Shown in pieces: positions 1-9,732 of a stretch of DNA of 64,000 nt. Source of the stretch: CAKMMH01 sp927798255 (GTDB lineage Bacteria > Bdellovibrionota_C > UBA2361 > CAKMMH01); assembly GCA_034180415.1 (NCBI GenBank), contig JAXFOK010000050.1:1-64000 (forward strand). Reading direction: 5' to 3'. A program made the translations under genes and the position numbers. Under the pieces are notes generated by a model. That model was not told the origin of the DNA and ran no database searches. It saw only the letters and a list, made by a program, of their open reading frames with translations. Positions within the stretch are counted from its first letter, which is position 1, and each line of letters opens with the position of its first letter.

Positions 1-348
1 AAAATCTTCACTTTCTGACATTGATACTGCTTCTGATTTTTTCCTCTTTCTAATTACCATAAATGCAGCATTACTTGTTACTCTATAAAGCCAACTTGAA
101 AAAGTTGATTCTTCCTTAAATGAATCAATCTTTGAAAAAACTGCAATAAATGTATCTTGAAGTGCTTCCTCTGCATCTTCTTTGCTTCTTGTAATTCTAT
201 AAGATAAATTATAAATTTTTCCAGCGTAACGATTAATGATTTCTTGAAATGCTTCTTGATTTTTTTCTTTCTTAATTAATTTTACAAGTTCTAAATCATT
301 TAATTTTACCATTTCACTATTTGCACTTTTTACTAAAATATTTTCCAT
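1..348 (-). CDS. ECF-family RNA polymerase sigma factor, N-terminal part (cut by window edge)
   Basis: Reading the minus strand from the ATG at 348-346 gives 116 codons without a stop, running off the left edge. The translation has a short polar leader, then sigma region 2: a helix ending NRYAGKIYNLSYRITRSKED, followed by AEEALQDTFIAVFSKIDSF and FSSWLYRVTSNAAFMVIRK. These are the hallmarks of RpoE/SigW-type extracytoplasmic-function sigma factors (region 2.1-2.4, core binding and -10 recognition). Region 4 lies outside the window. The family usually acts in envelope or oxidative stress with an anti-sigma partner; none is visible here. It is divergent from lon. Confidence 0.85.
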   Translation of the reverse strand, partial: MENILVKSANSEMVKLNDLELVKLIKKEKNQEAFQEIINRYAGKIYNLSYRITRSKEDAEEALQDTFIAVFSKIDSFKEESTFSSWLYRVTSNAAFMVIRKRKKSEAVSMSESEDF

Positions 349-749
349 CTTAAATTTTTTCACTCCTTTATTTACAAATACAAAGATAATTTTTTTTATT
401 TATTTTGTGATTTAAATTTTCCTAAATCACATACACATTCATATTTTGTAATTAAAGTTTTAGCTTATTTTGAAACTTGAGTTGTCACAGTTTTGTAACA
501 CACTTGTAATTTGTTTGTAAAATTAATAAAAATCTTGTAATATATTGATATTAAAAGGTAAATTTATTGGATAAAATTTTGAAACCAAGCTAGTTTTAAA
601 TGTCATCTAACAATTAAGAATGACAAAAATAAAGAATTTTTGTTTAAGTATTTTATAGTAATGTCTTTTAACTAATGTAAAATAATATTATTATATTTAT
701 GTTAAACTTGTAGCAGTATTTTAATTTTGTTTATTAATAAGGTTATTTC
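349..749. other. Intergenic region between divergent sigma factor and lon genes
   Basis: About 400 bases of very AT-rich DNA between two divergent genes, so it must hold both promoters. An AAAGGAG ribosome-binding site lies upstream of the sigma factor on the minus strand, and AAGG lies shortly before the lon ATG. I see no CIRCE-type inverted repeat and no convincing heat-shock promoter. No coding sequence is visible. Confidence 0.5.
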
Positions 750-3200
750 ATGAAATTACAAATTGAAAATCCTCTTCCATTATTAGCATTAAGAGAACCA
801 GCGGTATTTCCAGGACAAGTTGTTCCTTTATTTGTAGGGCGTGAAAAAAGTGTAAGAGCTATCGAAGAAGCGCAAAAACAAGGAAAACTTATAATGCTTG
901 CTGCACAAAAAGATGCAAGAACAAGTAACCCTACACAAAATGATATATTTGAAATTGGAACACTTGGAGAAGTAGTGCAGCTTATAAGACTTGCCGATGG
1001 TCCAATAAAAGTTTTAATTGAAGGTAAGGCGAGAGCAAGAATTTTAAAACATCACGATAATGAAGAATACATGCTTGTTGATGTTGAGGAGTTAAATTCA
1101 GAGTTTGAAACCACAACAGAATTAAAAGCATTAATGCGTTCAGTAAATGTATCATTTGAAAACTATGTAAAACTTGGTAAAAAAGTAAACCCAGAAATGA
1201 TAATGCAAGTAAATAGCATTGAAGATGCTTCAAAGCTTGCAGATACAATCGGAGTTCAATTAAACATTAAACCGGAAGATAGACAAACTCTTTTAGAAAC
1301 AATTGATCCGAAAGAAAGACTTGAGAAAGTTTTAGAATTTATGAAGTCTGAAATTGAAATATTACAAGTTGAAAAACGTATACGTAATAGAGTAAAGAAA
1401 CAGATGGAGAAAACTCAAAAAGAGTATTATTTAAATGAACAGATGCGAGCTATTCAAAAAGAATTAGGGGATAAAGATGATTTTAGAAATGAAGTTCAAG
1501 AGCTTGAAGATAAGCTTAAAGAAAAAGATATGCCAGATGAAGCTCGTGAAAAAACAGAAAAAGAAATTAGAAAGTTAAAAATGATGTCTCCAATGTCAGC
1601 AGAAGCAACTGTTGTAAGAACTTATGTTGACTGGATGCTATCTCTTCCATGGAATGAAATTTCTGAAGATGATATTAATATTGATCACGCAAGAGAAGTT
1701 TTGGAAGACGATCACTATGGTCTTGAAAAAGTAAAAGAAAGAATCTTAGAGTATCTTGCAGTACAAAAACTTGTTGGAAAAATTAAAGGTCCTATTCTTT
1801 GTCTTGTTGGGCCTCCAGGGGTTGGTAAGACTTCAATCGGTCGTTCAATTGCACGTGCAGTAAATAGAGAGTTCGTAAGAATTTCTCTTGGTGGTGTTCG
1901 TGATGAAGCTGAAATTAGAGGACATAGAAGGACTTATATTGGAGCTCTTCCTGGTAAAATTATTCAATCTTTAAAGAAAGCTAAAAAGAGTAATCCTGTA
2001 ATTTTACTTGATGAAATTGATAAGATGTCAGCTGATTTTAGGGGCGACCCATCTGCAGCATTATTAGAGGTACTAGACCCTGAGCAAAACTCTACATTTA
2101 GCGATCACTACTTAGATTGTGAGTATGATTTGACAAATGTGATGTTTGTATGCACAGCAAATGCACTTCATCAAATTCCAGAACCTTTAATGGATAGAAT
2201 GGAAATCTTAAGTTTGTCAGGTTACACAGAACTAGAGAAACTAGCTATTGCTAAAAAGTATTTATATAAGAAAGAAATTGAACAAAATGGTTTAAAACCA
2301 GAAAATATTGTAATTGAAGATTCTGCTTATATAGATATTATTAGACTTTACACAAAAGAGGCAGGAGTTAGAAGCTTAGAAAGAGCAATTGCTGCATTAT
2401 GTAGAAAAGCTGCAATGGATGTAGTAGATAATTCACCAGATTATAAGGTTGTTATAAATTCTGAAAATATAAATAAGTATTTAGGACAACCTATATTTAG
2501 GTATGGAAAACATGAAGAAAATCACCAAGTTGGAACTACTACAGGACTTGCTTGGACAGAGCGAGGTGGTGAGCTTCTTGTTATTGAAACAACAGTGCTT
2601 CCTGGTAAGGGTCGTTTAATGATAACAGGAAAACTAGGAGATGTTATGCAAGAATCTGCAAAAGCAGCTCTTAGCTATGTTCGTTCAAAAGCTGAAATGT
2701 TAGGACTTCCAAAATATTTCTACGATAAAATTGACCTTCACGTACACGTTCCAGAAGGTGCTATTCCAAAGGACGGACCATCTGCTGGTGTTACAATTGC
2801 AACATCAATTGTTTCAGCTCTTACAGGAATTCCTGTAAACAAAAATGTTGCAATGACAGGCGAAATTACTTTAAGAGGAAATGTACTTCCAATAGGTGGT
2901 TTAAAGGAAAAAACTTTAGCTGCTCATAGAGGTGGAATTAAAAAAGTACTTTTCCCTAAAGAAAATGAAAAGGACATTGAGGAAATTCCAGCAACAGTAA
3001 GAAAAGACTTAGAACTTGTTCCAATTTCTCATGCTGATGAAGCACTTTTTGAAGCTTTATGTATTGATTCAAAGGAAGCGTTTGAAAAGTTACAAGAAGA
3101 AAGAGTTGTAAGAGATAAGTTCTTGTATGAGGAAGATGACGAGGCTGAAAAGTCAAAGTATCAATCGAAAAATGAAAATGTTTCAATGTCGACTCATTAA
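750..3200 (+). CDS. lon: ATP-dependent protease La (Lon)
   Basis: An 816-residue cytoplasmic AAA+ serine protease that degrades misfolded and regulatory proteins. Residues 1-200 form the LON substrate-binding domain (LPLLALREPAVFPGQVVPLF). A coiled-coil stretch follows at about 200-300. The AAA+ module has Walker A GPPGVGKT at 354-361 and Walker B VILLDEIDK. The C-terminal peptidase carries the Ser-Lys dyad: Ser678 in KDGPSAG and Lys721 in GGLKEK. Length is typical of bacterial Lon. The gene has its own promoter region and terminator, so it is probably monocistronic. Confidence 0.98.
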   Translation: MKLQIENPLPLLALREPAVFPGQVVPLFVGREKSVRAIEEAQKQGKLIMLAAQKDARTSNPTQNDIFEIGTLGEVVQLIRLADGPIKVLIEGKARARILKHHDNEEYMLVDVEELNSEFETTTELKALMRSVNVSFENYVKLGKKVNPEMIMQVNSIEDASKLADTIGVQLNIKPEDRQTLLETIDPKERLEKVLEFMKSEIEILQVEKRIRNRVKKQMEKTQKEYYLNEQMRAIQKELGDKDDFRNEVQELEDKLKEKDMPDEAREKTEKEIRKLKMMSPMSAEATVVRTYVDWMLSLPWNEISEDDINIDHAREVLEDDHYGLEKVKERILEYLAVQKLVGKIKGPILCLVGPPGVGKTSIGRSIARAVNREFVRISLGGVRDEAEIRGHRRTYIGALPGKIIQSLKKAKKSNPVILLDEIDKMSADFRGDPSAALLEVLDPEQNSTFSDHYLDCEYDLTNVMFVCTANALHQIPEPLMDRMEILSLSGYTELEKLAIAKKYLYKKEIEQNGLKPENIVIEDSAYIDIIRLYTKEAGVRSLERAIAALCRKAAMDVVDNSPDYKVVINSENINKYLGQPIFRYGKHEENHQVGTTTGLAWTERGGELLVIETTVLPGKGRLMITGKLGDVMQESAKAALSYVRSKAEMLGLPKYFYDKIDLHVHVPEGAIPKDGPSAGVTIATSIVSALTGIPVNKNVAMTGEITLRGNVLPIGGLKEKTLAAHRGGIKKVLFPKENEKDIEEIPATVRKDLELVPISHADEALFEALCIDSKEAFEKLQEERVVRDKFLYEEDDEAEKSKYQSKNENVSMSTH

Positions 3201-3213
3201 TTAATTTTGCATT

Positions 3214-3267
3214 AAGACTTTATGTTCTTATAGAATCATTTTCTAAAAGTAACATAAGGTCTTTTTT
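3214..3267 (+). terminator. Rho-independent terminator of lon
   Basis: AAGACTTTATGTT (3214-3226) pairs with AACATAAGGTCTT (3251-3263) with one G-T wobble, and a T-run follows. It lies 14 bases after the lon stop. Confidence 0.8.
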
Positions 3268-3595
3268 CTTAGTTTTATAGTTTCTTATTCTTCGTATTTT
3301 GACTATCCTTTTATTTCTTTAATACATTTCACTTAAAAATTTATTTTTACTAAAATTTTATTTAAAACTTAATTAACGATATTTGTTAAACCTGTTTAAT
3401 TTCAAGTTTATACTTTTTTAAGTAACGAAATTTAAGTTTTTACATTAAAAAATTGATGGAAACGATTAATTTTTTTATACACTTACGTAATTTAATGAAA
3501 ATCAATGTTAAAAAAAATAGTATAAAATAATCGCATATAAAAATAATCTTTTAAACAATATAAATTTAATGTAAACTCATAATGTCACAATATTA
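3268..3595. other. AT-rich intergenic region upstream of birA
   Basis: About 330 bases of very AT-rich DNA with no coding sequence. It presumably carries the promoter of the birA-oad unit. No clear operator or riboswitch was recognised. Confidence 0.4.
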
Positions 3596-4393
3596 ATGAA
3601 TAATTTTATTTTAATGAGTGATTACAAAATAATAAATTTAAAACAGATAGATTCTACGAACACATATGCAAAAGATAACTTAGCTTTGTTTCATGATAGG
3701 ACTGTCGTTTGCGCTGAAACTCAAACAGGCGGAAGAGGACGATTTAAAAGAGCGTGGCACTCAAGTAATAGTGGTAATATTTATGCAAGCATAGTTTTAA
3801 AGCCAAGAGTTAAAGATATAAATGCGCTTCCTATAACAAATTTAACCCAATACTTATGTGTGATTATATCGGATATTCTAAAAACATATGGTATAGATGG
3901 AAAAATTAAATGGCCAAATGATATTCAAGTTAATAAAAAGAAAATCTCAGGGATTCTTGCTGAAAATAAAATTGATGATGAAGGGTATGTAAATATTATT
4001 TTAGGTGTTGGAGTTAATTTAAATTTATCAAAAGAAGAAGTTGACGCGATAGATCAACCTGCGACCTCGCTAAATTTAGAACTAAATAAAGAAATTTCAA
4101 AAGATGAGTTTTTAAAATTACTATTAGATGCCTTTTTTGCAGAATATGATGAATTTTTGAATAAGGGGTTTTTGTATATAAAATCTCGCTTTGTACAAAA
4201 GTGCGCTTTTTTAGGGAGTGAAATTTTAATTAAGAACTTAGATTCGAAAATTTCAGGGATTGCAAAGGGAATTAATGACGATGGTTCCCTCAGTTTAAGT
4301 GTTACTACTCAAGGTTATCAGAATAGTAATAAGCAAGATGTTAAAGATAGTAATAAGGATATAAAAATATTTGTAGGAGATGTGATATGTTAG
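3596..4393 (+). CDS. birA: Biotin--[carboxylase/decarboxylase] protein ligase
   Basis: Attaches biotin from biotinyl-AMP to a lysine of acceptor proteins. The catalytic domain is recognisable from the substrate motif QIDSTNTYAK, the adenylate loop GGRGRFKRAW and the KWPNDI motif, followed by KKISGILAE and LGVGVNLN. There is no N-terminal winged helix, so this is a monofunctional ligase rather than a biotin repressor. The C-terminal 50 residues are a weak version of the BirA cap domain. The drawn start may be one of two: ATG 3614 (MSDYKI) fits the family better. The stop overlaps oadG by seven bases. The biotin acceptor OadA is two genes downstream, which makes it the likely substrate. Confidence 0.93.
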   Translation: MNNFILMSDYKIINLKQIDSTNTYAKDNLALFHDRTVVCAETQTGGRGRFKRAWHSSNSGNIYASIVLKPRVKDINALPITNLTQYLCVIISDILKTYGIDGKIKWPNDIQVNKKKISGILAENKIDDEGYVNIILGVGVNLNLSKEEVDAIDQPATSLNLELNKEISKDEFLKLLLDAFFAEYDEFLNKGFLYIKSRFVQKCAFLGSEILIKNLDSKISGIAKGINDDGSLSLSVTTQGYQNSNKQDVKDSNKDIKIFVGDVIC

Positions 4394-4599
4394 AAGGAAT
4401 AGAGGTTACGCTTGTAGGAATGTTTGCTGTGTTTTTATTCTTATGTCTTCTTGTGCTCGCGATAATATTAGTTTCTAAGCTTATAGGATTAACAAATAAA
4501 GTTTGTCCTGTCGTACAAGAAGTAAGTAAAGCACCAGTTGCAGGCGATACAGAAGCAGAGATTGCCGTTGCGATTGCGGCTATCAAATCAAAGTTTTAA
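4387..4599 (+). CDS. oadG: Oxaloacetate decarboxylase gamma-like small membrane subunit
   Basis: A 70-residue protein with one N-terminal membrane helix (VTLVGMFAVFLFLCLLVLAI), a short charged stretch and an Ala-rich tail ending AVAIAAIKSKF. That size and layout match OadG/MmdD gamma subunits, which anchor the alpha subunit to the membrane beta subunit of Na+-translocating biotin decarboxylases. AGGAGA lies six bases before the ATG. The start lies inside the end of birA, implying translational coupling. Function is inferred mainly from topology and from the oadA and oadB neighbours, because gamma subunits are poorly conserved. Confidence 0.8.
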   Translation: MLEGIEVTLVGMFAVFLFLCLLVLAIILVSKLIGLTNKVCPVVQEVSKAPVAGDTEAEIAVAIAAIKSKF

Positions 4600-4671
4600 T
4601 TTAAGATAAAAAATTTTTTTAAATAAAGTGTTTTTTAGTTAGTTTAAAATTTTTATTTTAAGGAAAAATAT

Positions 4672-6480
4672 ATGTCAAGGAAAAAAATAAAAATCATGGA
4701 TACTTCCTTTAGAGATGGTTTTCAATCTGTATATGGAGCAAGAGTTTTTTATAGAGATTTTTTCCCAGCTTTAGAGGCTGCTTTGAAATCTGGTATTACT
4801 CATTTTGAGGTAGGTGGGGGAGCAAGATTCCAATCACCTCTTTTTTATTGCAATGAAGATCCTTTTGAAATGATGGATGAAATTAGAAAGCTTGTTGGCC
4901 CAGATATTAATCTTCAAACTCTAGCTCGTGGCGTAAATGTAGTAGGTCTTGAATCTCAAACAAAAGATGTAATTAATCTTCACGCAAAAATGTTTAAAAA
5001 ACATGGTATGACTACAATTAGAAATTTTGACGCGTTAAATGATGTAAATAATTTAATTTATAGTGGTCAATGTATTAAAGATAATGGCTTAAAACATGAA
5101 GTAACAGTTACAATGATGGGTCTTCCTCTAGGGTGTGAAGGTGCTCATGACCCAGACTTTTATGAAAAAGTTTTAAAAAATATTTTAGATGCAAAGATTC
5201 CTTTTGACTCTGTCGCATTTAAAGATGCTTCTGGTACTTCTACTCCTCAAACTGTTTATGAAACAGTAAAAAGAGCAAGAAAGATGCTTCCAGCTGGAAC
5301 TCATATTCGTTTCCACTCACATGAAACTGCAGGTACAGGTTTAAGAATGTACTTAGCTGCAATTGAAGGTGGCGCTGATGGCGTTGACTTAGCAATGAAA
5401 CCAGTTTCTGGTGGAACTAGCCAACCTGATATTATATCTTTCTGGCATGCTTTAAGAGGTACAGATTATGATTTAGATATTGATATTCAAAAAGTAATTG
5501 AAGCAGAAGAAGTATTTAAGAGTTGTATGAAAGATTATTTCTTACCACCTGAGGCAACAACAGTTGATCCCATGATTGTGTTCTCTCCAATGCCTGGTGG
5601 TGCGCTTACTGCAAACACTCAAATGATGCGTGATAACGGAGTGCTTGATAAATATCCTGAAGTTATTAAAGCAATGACAGAAGTAGTTAAAAAAGGTGGA
5701 TTTGGAACTTCAGTTACACCTGTTTCTCAATTTTATTTCCAACAAGCATTTAATAATGTAATTTTTGGACCTTGGAAAAAGATTGCAGATGGATATGGAA
5801 AAATGGTTCTAGGTTATTTTGGAAAGACTCCTTGCACACCTGATGCTGAGATAGTAAAAATTGCAGCTGAGCAATTAAAACTTGAACCTACAACAGAGAA
5901 GGTAATTGATATTAATGAAAAAGATCCTAAGAAAGGAATAGCTGTTGCTAAGAAACTTCTAGAGGACGCAGGACTTCCTCAAACTGAAGAAAATATTTTT
6001 ATTGCTGCTGCTTGTAAGGATAAAGGTATCACTTTCTTAAAAGGCGAAGCTACAACAAATGTTAGAAAAAATATGCCTAAGAAAGAAGATAAGAAAGTAG
6101 GGAATGGAAATGGCGTATATGAAGTTACAGTTAATGAAAATTCTTATAACGTTAAGCTAGAAGGTAATAAAGCTTTTGTTAATAGTAAAGAATACAGTAT
6201 TTCTGTTAAAGAAGGTACAGATGATGGTAAGGGAGCTTCTAGTACATCAAGCGCATCAGGTGGAGCTGAGAATGAAGTTAAAGCACCTCTTGGTGGAACT
6301 GTTGTAAATGTAATTGTAAAAGAAGGTGACACTGTTTCTAAGGACACTGTTCTTTTAGTTATGGAAGCTATGAAGATGGAAACAGAAATTAAGTCTCCAT
6401 TTGCTGGAAAAGTTACAAAGGTTCTTGCTTCTAAAGGAAACCAAGTTTCTGCAGGTCAAGTTCTAGTTTGTATTAAGTAA
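4672..6480 (+). CDS. oadA: Oxaloacetate decarboxylase alpha / pyruvate carboxylase subunit B-type biotin protein
   Basis: A 602-residue carboxyltransferase with its own biotin carrier. The TIM-barrel domain (residues 1-280) has DTSFRDGFQSV in place of the usual DTTLRDxHQS, the lysine motif FKDASG and the metal-site motif HSHETAG. A middle PYC/OADA domain contains PMPGGALTANTQMM. After a low-complexity Ser/Ala linker, the last 75 residues are a biotinyl domain with VMEAMKMET; Lys568 is the expected biotinylated residue. With OadB it would decarboxylate oxaloacetate (or a related acid) and transfer CO2-biotin to the membrane pump. A role as the carboxyltransferase half of a two-subunit pyruvate carboxylase is the alternative. 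Confidence 0.92.
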   Translation: MSRKKIKIMDTSFRDGFQSVYGARVFYRDFFPALEAALKSGITHFEVGGGARFQSPLFYCNEDPFEMMDEIRKLVGPDINLQTLARGVNVVGLESQTKDVINLHAKMFKKHGMTTIRNFDALNDVNNLIYSGQCIKDNGLKHEVTVTMMGLPLGCEGAHDPDFYEKVLKNILDAKIPFDSVAFKDASGTSTPQTVYETVKRARKMLPAGTHIRFHSHETAGTGLRMYLAAIEGGADGVDLAMKPVSGGTSQPDIISFWHALRGTDYDLDIDIQKVIEAEEVFKSCMKDYFLPPEATTVDPMIVFSPMPGGALTANTQMMRDNGVLDKYPEVIKAMTEVVKKGGFGTSVTPVSQFYFQQAFNNVIFGPWKKIADGYGKMVLGYFGKTPCTPDAEIVKIAAEQLKLEPTTEKVIDINEKDPKKGIAVAKKLLEDAGLPQTEENIFIAAACKDKGITFLKGEATTNVRKNMPKKEDKKVGNGNGVYEVTVNENSYNVKLEGNKAFVNSKEYSISVKEGTDDGKGASSTSSASGGAENEVKAPLGGTVVNVIVKEGDTVSKDTVLLVMEAMKMETEIKSPFAGKVTKVLASKGNQVSAGQVLVCIK

Positions 6481-6519
6481 TAAAAATTAAATTTAAAACT
6501 TATCGGAGAATGTAACTAA

Positions 6520-7707
6520 ATGGATATTACACAAAAGTTATTAGATTTAAATAATGTTACAGGATATGCACATTTGATAAAAGATCCAATTGTTGGTTTA
6601 AATGGAGCTGAACAATTTTTGCATGTCTATGGAACAATAATAATGTTTGCTGTGTGCCTTTTACTTTTATTTCTAGCAATAAGAAAAGGCTATGAGCCAC
6701 TTCTTTTAATTCCAATTGGTTTTGGTGGAATCCTTGCAAATATTCCACTTGCTGGAATAGCAGATGATGGTGGCTTTTTAAATTTAGTATATAAAGTTGG
6801 TATTGAATCAGGAGTATTTCCACTTTTAATTTTTATGGGAGTTGGAGCACTTACTGATTTTGGTCCTCTTATTGCAAATCCAAAAACTGCACTTTTAGGA
6901 GGTGCCGCACAGTTTGGTATATTTGGAGCATTACTTGGCGCTTTATATTTAGGTGAACATTTTGGTTTTAGTTTTGGATTAAAAGAAGCTGCATCAATTG
7001 GTATTATAGGTGGAGCTGATGGTCCTACATCAATATTTGTAACATCTCGTCTTGCACCTGATTTATTAGGTGCAATTGCAGTTGCGGCTTATTCATATAT
7101 GGCACTTGTTCCATTGATTCAGCCTCCTATTATGAGACTTCTTACAACAGAGAAAGAGCGTAAGATTAAGATGGAACAATTAAGAGTTGTTACAAAAAGA
7201 GAAAAGATATTTTTCCCAATTTTAGTTTTATCTCTTTGTATTATTTTCATTCCAGATGCAACACCACTTATTGGTGCTTTAACATTTGGTAATTTAATAA
7301 AAGAGTGTGGAGTTGCTGAAAGACTTTCTAAGACTTTACAAAATGAATTTATTAACTTTGTAACAATTTTACTTGGACTTTCGGTCGGTTCTAAGCTTTC
7401 AGCTGATAAGTTCTTAAAAATTGAAACACTTGGAATTTTATTTTTAGGGCTTTTAGCATTTGCGCTTGCAACAGCATCAGGTGTTATTTTTGCTAAGATT
7501 ATGAACTTATTTAGTAAAAATAAAATTAACCCTCTTATTGGTTCTGCTGGAGTTTCTGCAGTTCCTATGGCAGCACGTGTTGCAAATAAAGAGGGGTTAA
7601 AATATGACAACCAGAACTTCTTATTAATGCATGCAATGGGACCAAATGTTGCAGGTGTTATTGGTTCTGCCGTTGCAGCAGGTATATTGCTTGCGATGTG
7701 TAAATAA
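6520..7707 (+). CDS. oadB: Na+-translocating decarboxylase beta subunit
   Basis: A 395-residue polytopic inner-membrane protein of the OadB/GcdB/MmdB family, which decarboxylates carboxybiotin and pumps Na+ outward. The diagnostic GGADGPTSIF motif contains the essential Asp (residue 167 here), and NPLIGSAGVSAVPMAARVA matches the conserved C-terminal ion-path segment. About nine to eleven hydrophobic segments are evident. It lies 39 bases after oadA and ends at a terminator, closing a birA-oadG-oadA-oadB unit. Residues 205-232 form a charged cytoplasmic loop. Identification is firm; the substrate acid is set by OadA and is less certain. Confidence 0.95.
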   Translation: MDITQKLLDLNNVTGYAHLIKDPIVGLNGAEQFLHVYGTIIMFAVCLLLLFLAIRKGYEPLLLIPIGFGGILANIPLAGIADDGGFLNLVYKVGIESGVFPLLIFMGVGALTDFGPLIANPKTALLGGAAQFGIFGALLGALYLGEHFGFSFGLKEAASIGIIGGADGPTSIFVTSRLAPDLLGAIAVAAYSYMALVPLIQPPIMRLLTTEKERKIKMEQLRVVTKREKIFFPILVLSLCIIFIPDATPLIGALTFGNLIKECGVAERLSKTLQNEFINFVTILLGLSVGSKLSADKFLKIETLGILFLGLLAFALATASGVIFAKIMNLFSKNKINPLIGSAGVSAVPMAARVANKEGLKYDNQNFLLMHAMGPNVAGVIGSAVAAGILLAMCK

Positions 7708-7708
7708 G

Positions 7709-7750
7709 ACAAAGGTGACAAATTTTAACAATTTATCACCTTTGTTTATG
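7709..7750 (+). terminator. Terminator after oadB
   Basis: ACAAAGGTGA (7709-7718) pairs with TCACCTTTGT (7736-7745). The stem extends inward through AAATT/AATTT, and TTTAT follows. It separates the oad unit from pckA. Confidence 0.8.
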
Positions 7751-7794
7751 ATGATGAAAATTTTAATTAATATTAATTTTTAGGAGTATTGATT

Positions 7795-9396
7795 ATGAGT
7801 AATGTTGATTTATCACAATATGGAATAGAGAATGTAAAAGAGATCGTTCACAATCCATCTTATGATTATTTATATAATGAGGAGATTTCCCCAAATCTTA
7901 CAGGTTTTGAAAAAGGATATAAAACAGAACTAGGTGCTGTTAATGTTTTTACAGGTGTATTTACAGGGCGTTCTCCTAAAGATAAATATATCTTAAAAGA
8001 TGCAAATACAGAGGGTAACGTTTGGTGGAAAGAACAAGCAAAATCTTCAGATAACAAACCACTTGATAAAGCTACTTGGAATCACTGCTATAATATCGCC
8101 GCAAAACAACTTTCAGGAAAGAAACTTTATGTTATGGACTGCTACTGTGGTGCAAGTGAAGCTACAAGATTAAAGGTGAGATTTGTTATGGAAGTTGCTT
8201 GGCAAGCTCACTTTGTAAAAAATATGTTTATTCGTCCATTAGATGCAGAGCTTGAGAACTTTACACCTGATTTTGTTGTATTAAATGCTGCAAAAGCAAC
8301 AAACCCAAATTGGAAAGAACAAGGATTAAATTCAGAAAACTTTGTTATGTTTAACTTAACTGATAAACGTGCAATTATTGGTGGTACTTGGTATGGTGGA
8401 GAAATGAAGAAAGGTATTTTCTCTGTAATGAATTACATGTTACCACTTAAAGGAATTGCTGCAATGCACTGCTCAGCAAACAGAGGAAAAGATGGTGATG
8501 TTGCTATTTTCTTTGGACTTTCTGGAACAGGAAAGACTACACTTTCAACAGATCCAAATAGAGCGCTAATTGGTGACGATGAACACGGTTGGGATGATGA
8601 AGGCGTGTTTAATTTTGAAGGTGGTTGTTATGCAAAAACTATTAAGTTAGACAAAGATAGTGAACCAGATATTTATAATGCAATTAAGAGAGATGCACTT
8701 TTAGAAAATGTTGGTGTTGATGAAAATGGAAAGATTGATTTCTGTGATGCTTCAAAAACAGAAAACACTCGTGTTTCATATCCTATTTATCACATTAACA
8801 ACATTGTTAAACCTGTCTCAAAAGCAGGACATGCAACAAAAGTTATTTTCTTAACAGCTGATGCTTTTGGTGTATTCCCTCCAGTATCTAAGCTTAGTAA
8901 AGATCAAACTAAGTATCATTTCCTTTCAGGTTTTACTTCAAAGCTTGCAGGAACTGAAAGAGGAATTACAACTCCAACTCCTACATTCTCAGCTTGTTTC
9001 GGTGCAGCTTTCTTGTTATTACACCCAACAAAATATGCTGAGGAACTAGTAAAGAAGATGGAAAGAAGTGGTGCTAAGGCATATCTTGTAAACACTGGTT
9101 GGAATGGAACTGGAAAGAGAATTTCAATCAAAGACACAAGAGGAATTATTAATGCAATCTTAAGTGGTGAAATTGAAAAAGCTCCAACTAAGAAACTTCC
9201 AATATTTGATCTTGAAATTCCAACAGAATTACCAGGTGTTGATACTGGAATTTTAGACCCAAGAGATACTTATGCTGATAAAGCACAGTGGGAAGAAAAA
9301 GCAAATAAACTTGCTGATATGTTTGTTGAGAACTTTAAGCAATTTACTGATAACGAAGAAGGAAAACGTCTTTCGGCAGTTGGTGTAAAAAGATAG
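7795..9396 (+). CDS. pckA: Phosphoenolpyruvate carboxykinase (ATP)
   Basis: Interconverts oxaloacetate + ATP and PEP + CO2 + ADP. The ATP-type enzyme is shown by the P-loop GLSGTGKTTLS (from residue 241), the metal-site block GDDEHGWDDEGVFNFEGGCY, the substrate motif FTGRSPKDK and GGTWYGGEMKKG. At 533 residues it is the usual length. I chose ATG 7795 because AGGAG ends eight bases upstream; a TTG two codons earlier is the alternative. It lies directly after the oad operon, so PEP, oxaloacetate and pyruvate can be interconverted by this cluster. It faces a 1.6-kb gene-poor region downstream. Confidence 0.97.
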   Translation: MSNVDLSQYGIENVKEIVHNPSYDYLYNEEISPNLTGFEKGYKTELGAVNVFTGVFTGRSPKDKYILKDANTEGNVWWKEQAKSSDNKPLDKATWNHCYNIAAKQLSGKKLYVMDCYCGASEATRLKVRFVMEVAWQAHFVKNMFIRPLDAELENFTPDFVVLNAAKATNPNWKEQGLNSENFVMFNLTDKRAIIGGTWYGGEMKKGIFSVMNYMLPLKGIAAMHCSANRGKDGDVAIFFGLSGTGKTTLSTDPNRALIGDDEHGWDDEGVFNFEGGCYAKTIKLDKDSEPDIYNAIKRDALLENVGVDENGKIDFCDASKTENTRVSYPIYHINNIVKPVSKAGHATKVIFLTADAFGVFPPVSKLSKDQTKYHFLSGFTSKLAGTERGITTPTPTFSACFGAAFLLLHPTKYAEELVKKMERSGAKAYLVNTGWNGTGKRISIKDTRGIINAILSGEIEKAPTKKLPIFDLEIPTELPGVDTGILDPRDTYADKAQWEEKANKLADMFVENFKQFTDNEEGKRLSAVGVKR

Positions 9397-9425
9397 TTAA
9401 TATTTTTTGTGCAACCAAGTATCCT

Positions 9426-9678
9426 GCACAATTTTGCACATGCAAAATTGTGCGTCTACTTGTCCAGCCACACATTCGTGTGTCTACGTATCGCCCTATG
9501 TCACAAGAGCTAAAGCTTTTGCTTAAGGAAACCCTTTCAGGGGTTATATACACAACTTTTCTAAGATACTTGGTTTTTGATATAACTAATGTTCAAAACT
9601 GATTTTATCGTAAACGAACCACGGATGTAGTTCGTTATTATTGTATCCAAACAAAACATCAAAACCCTGCAAAGGGTT
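9426..9678. repeat. Cluster of short palindromic hairpins
   Basis: Five separate hairpins lie in non-coding DNA. GCACAATTTTGCA/TGCAAAATTGTGC is at 9426-9453 (13-bp perfect stem). ACACA-TTCG-TGTGT is at 9470-9483. AACCCT-TTCA-GGGGTT is at 9530-9545. AACGAAC/GTTCGTT is at 9613-9636. AACCCT-GCAA-AGGGTT is at 9663-9678. The last has the GNNA loop seen at other intergenic loci in this window. None is followed by a convincing T-run, so they are not simple terminators. They may be remnants of a mobile palindromic element or part of a structured RNA. Confidence 0.6.
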
Positions 9679-9732
9679 CACTAAAATATAAATTTAATCA
9701 TCGTTTTTCGTATTTTATTTAAGAGAATAGTC

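Noticed and set aside
7119..7721. A 200-codon antisense open frame opposite oadB
   Set aside because: OadB is a strong family match on the plus strand. The antisense product is low-complexity and has no ribosome-binding site.
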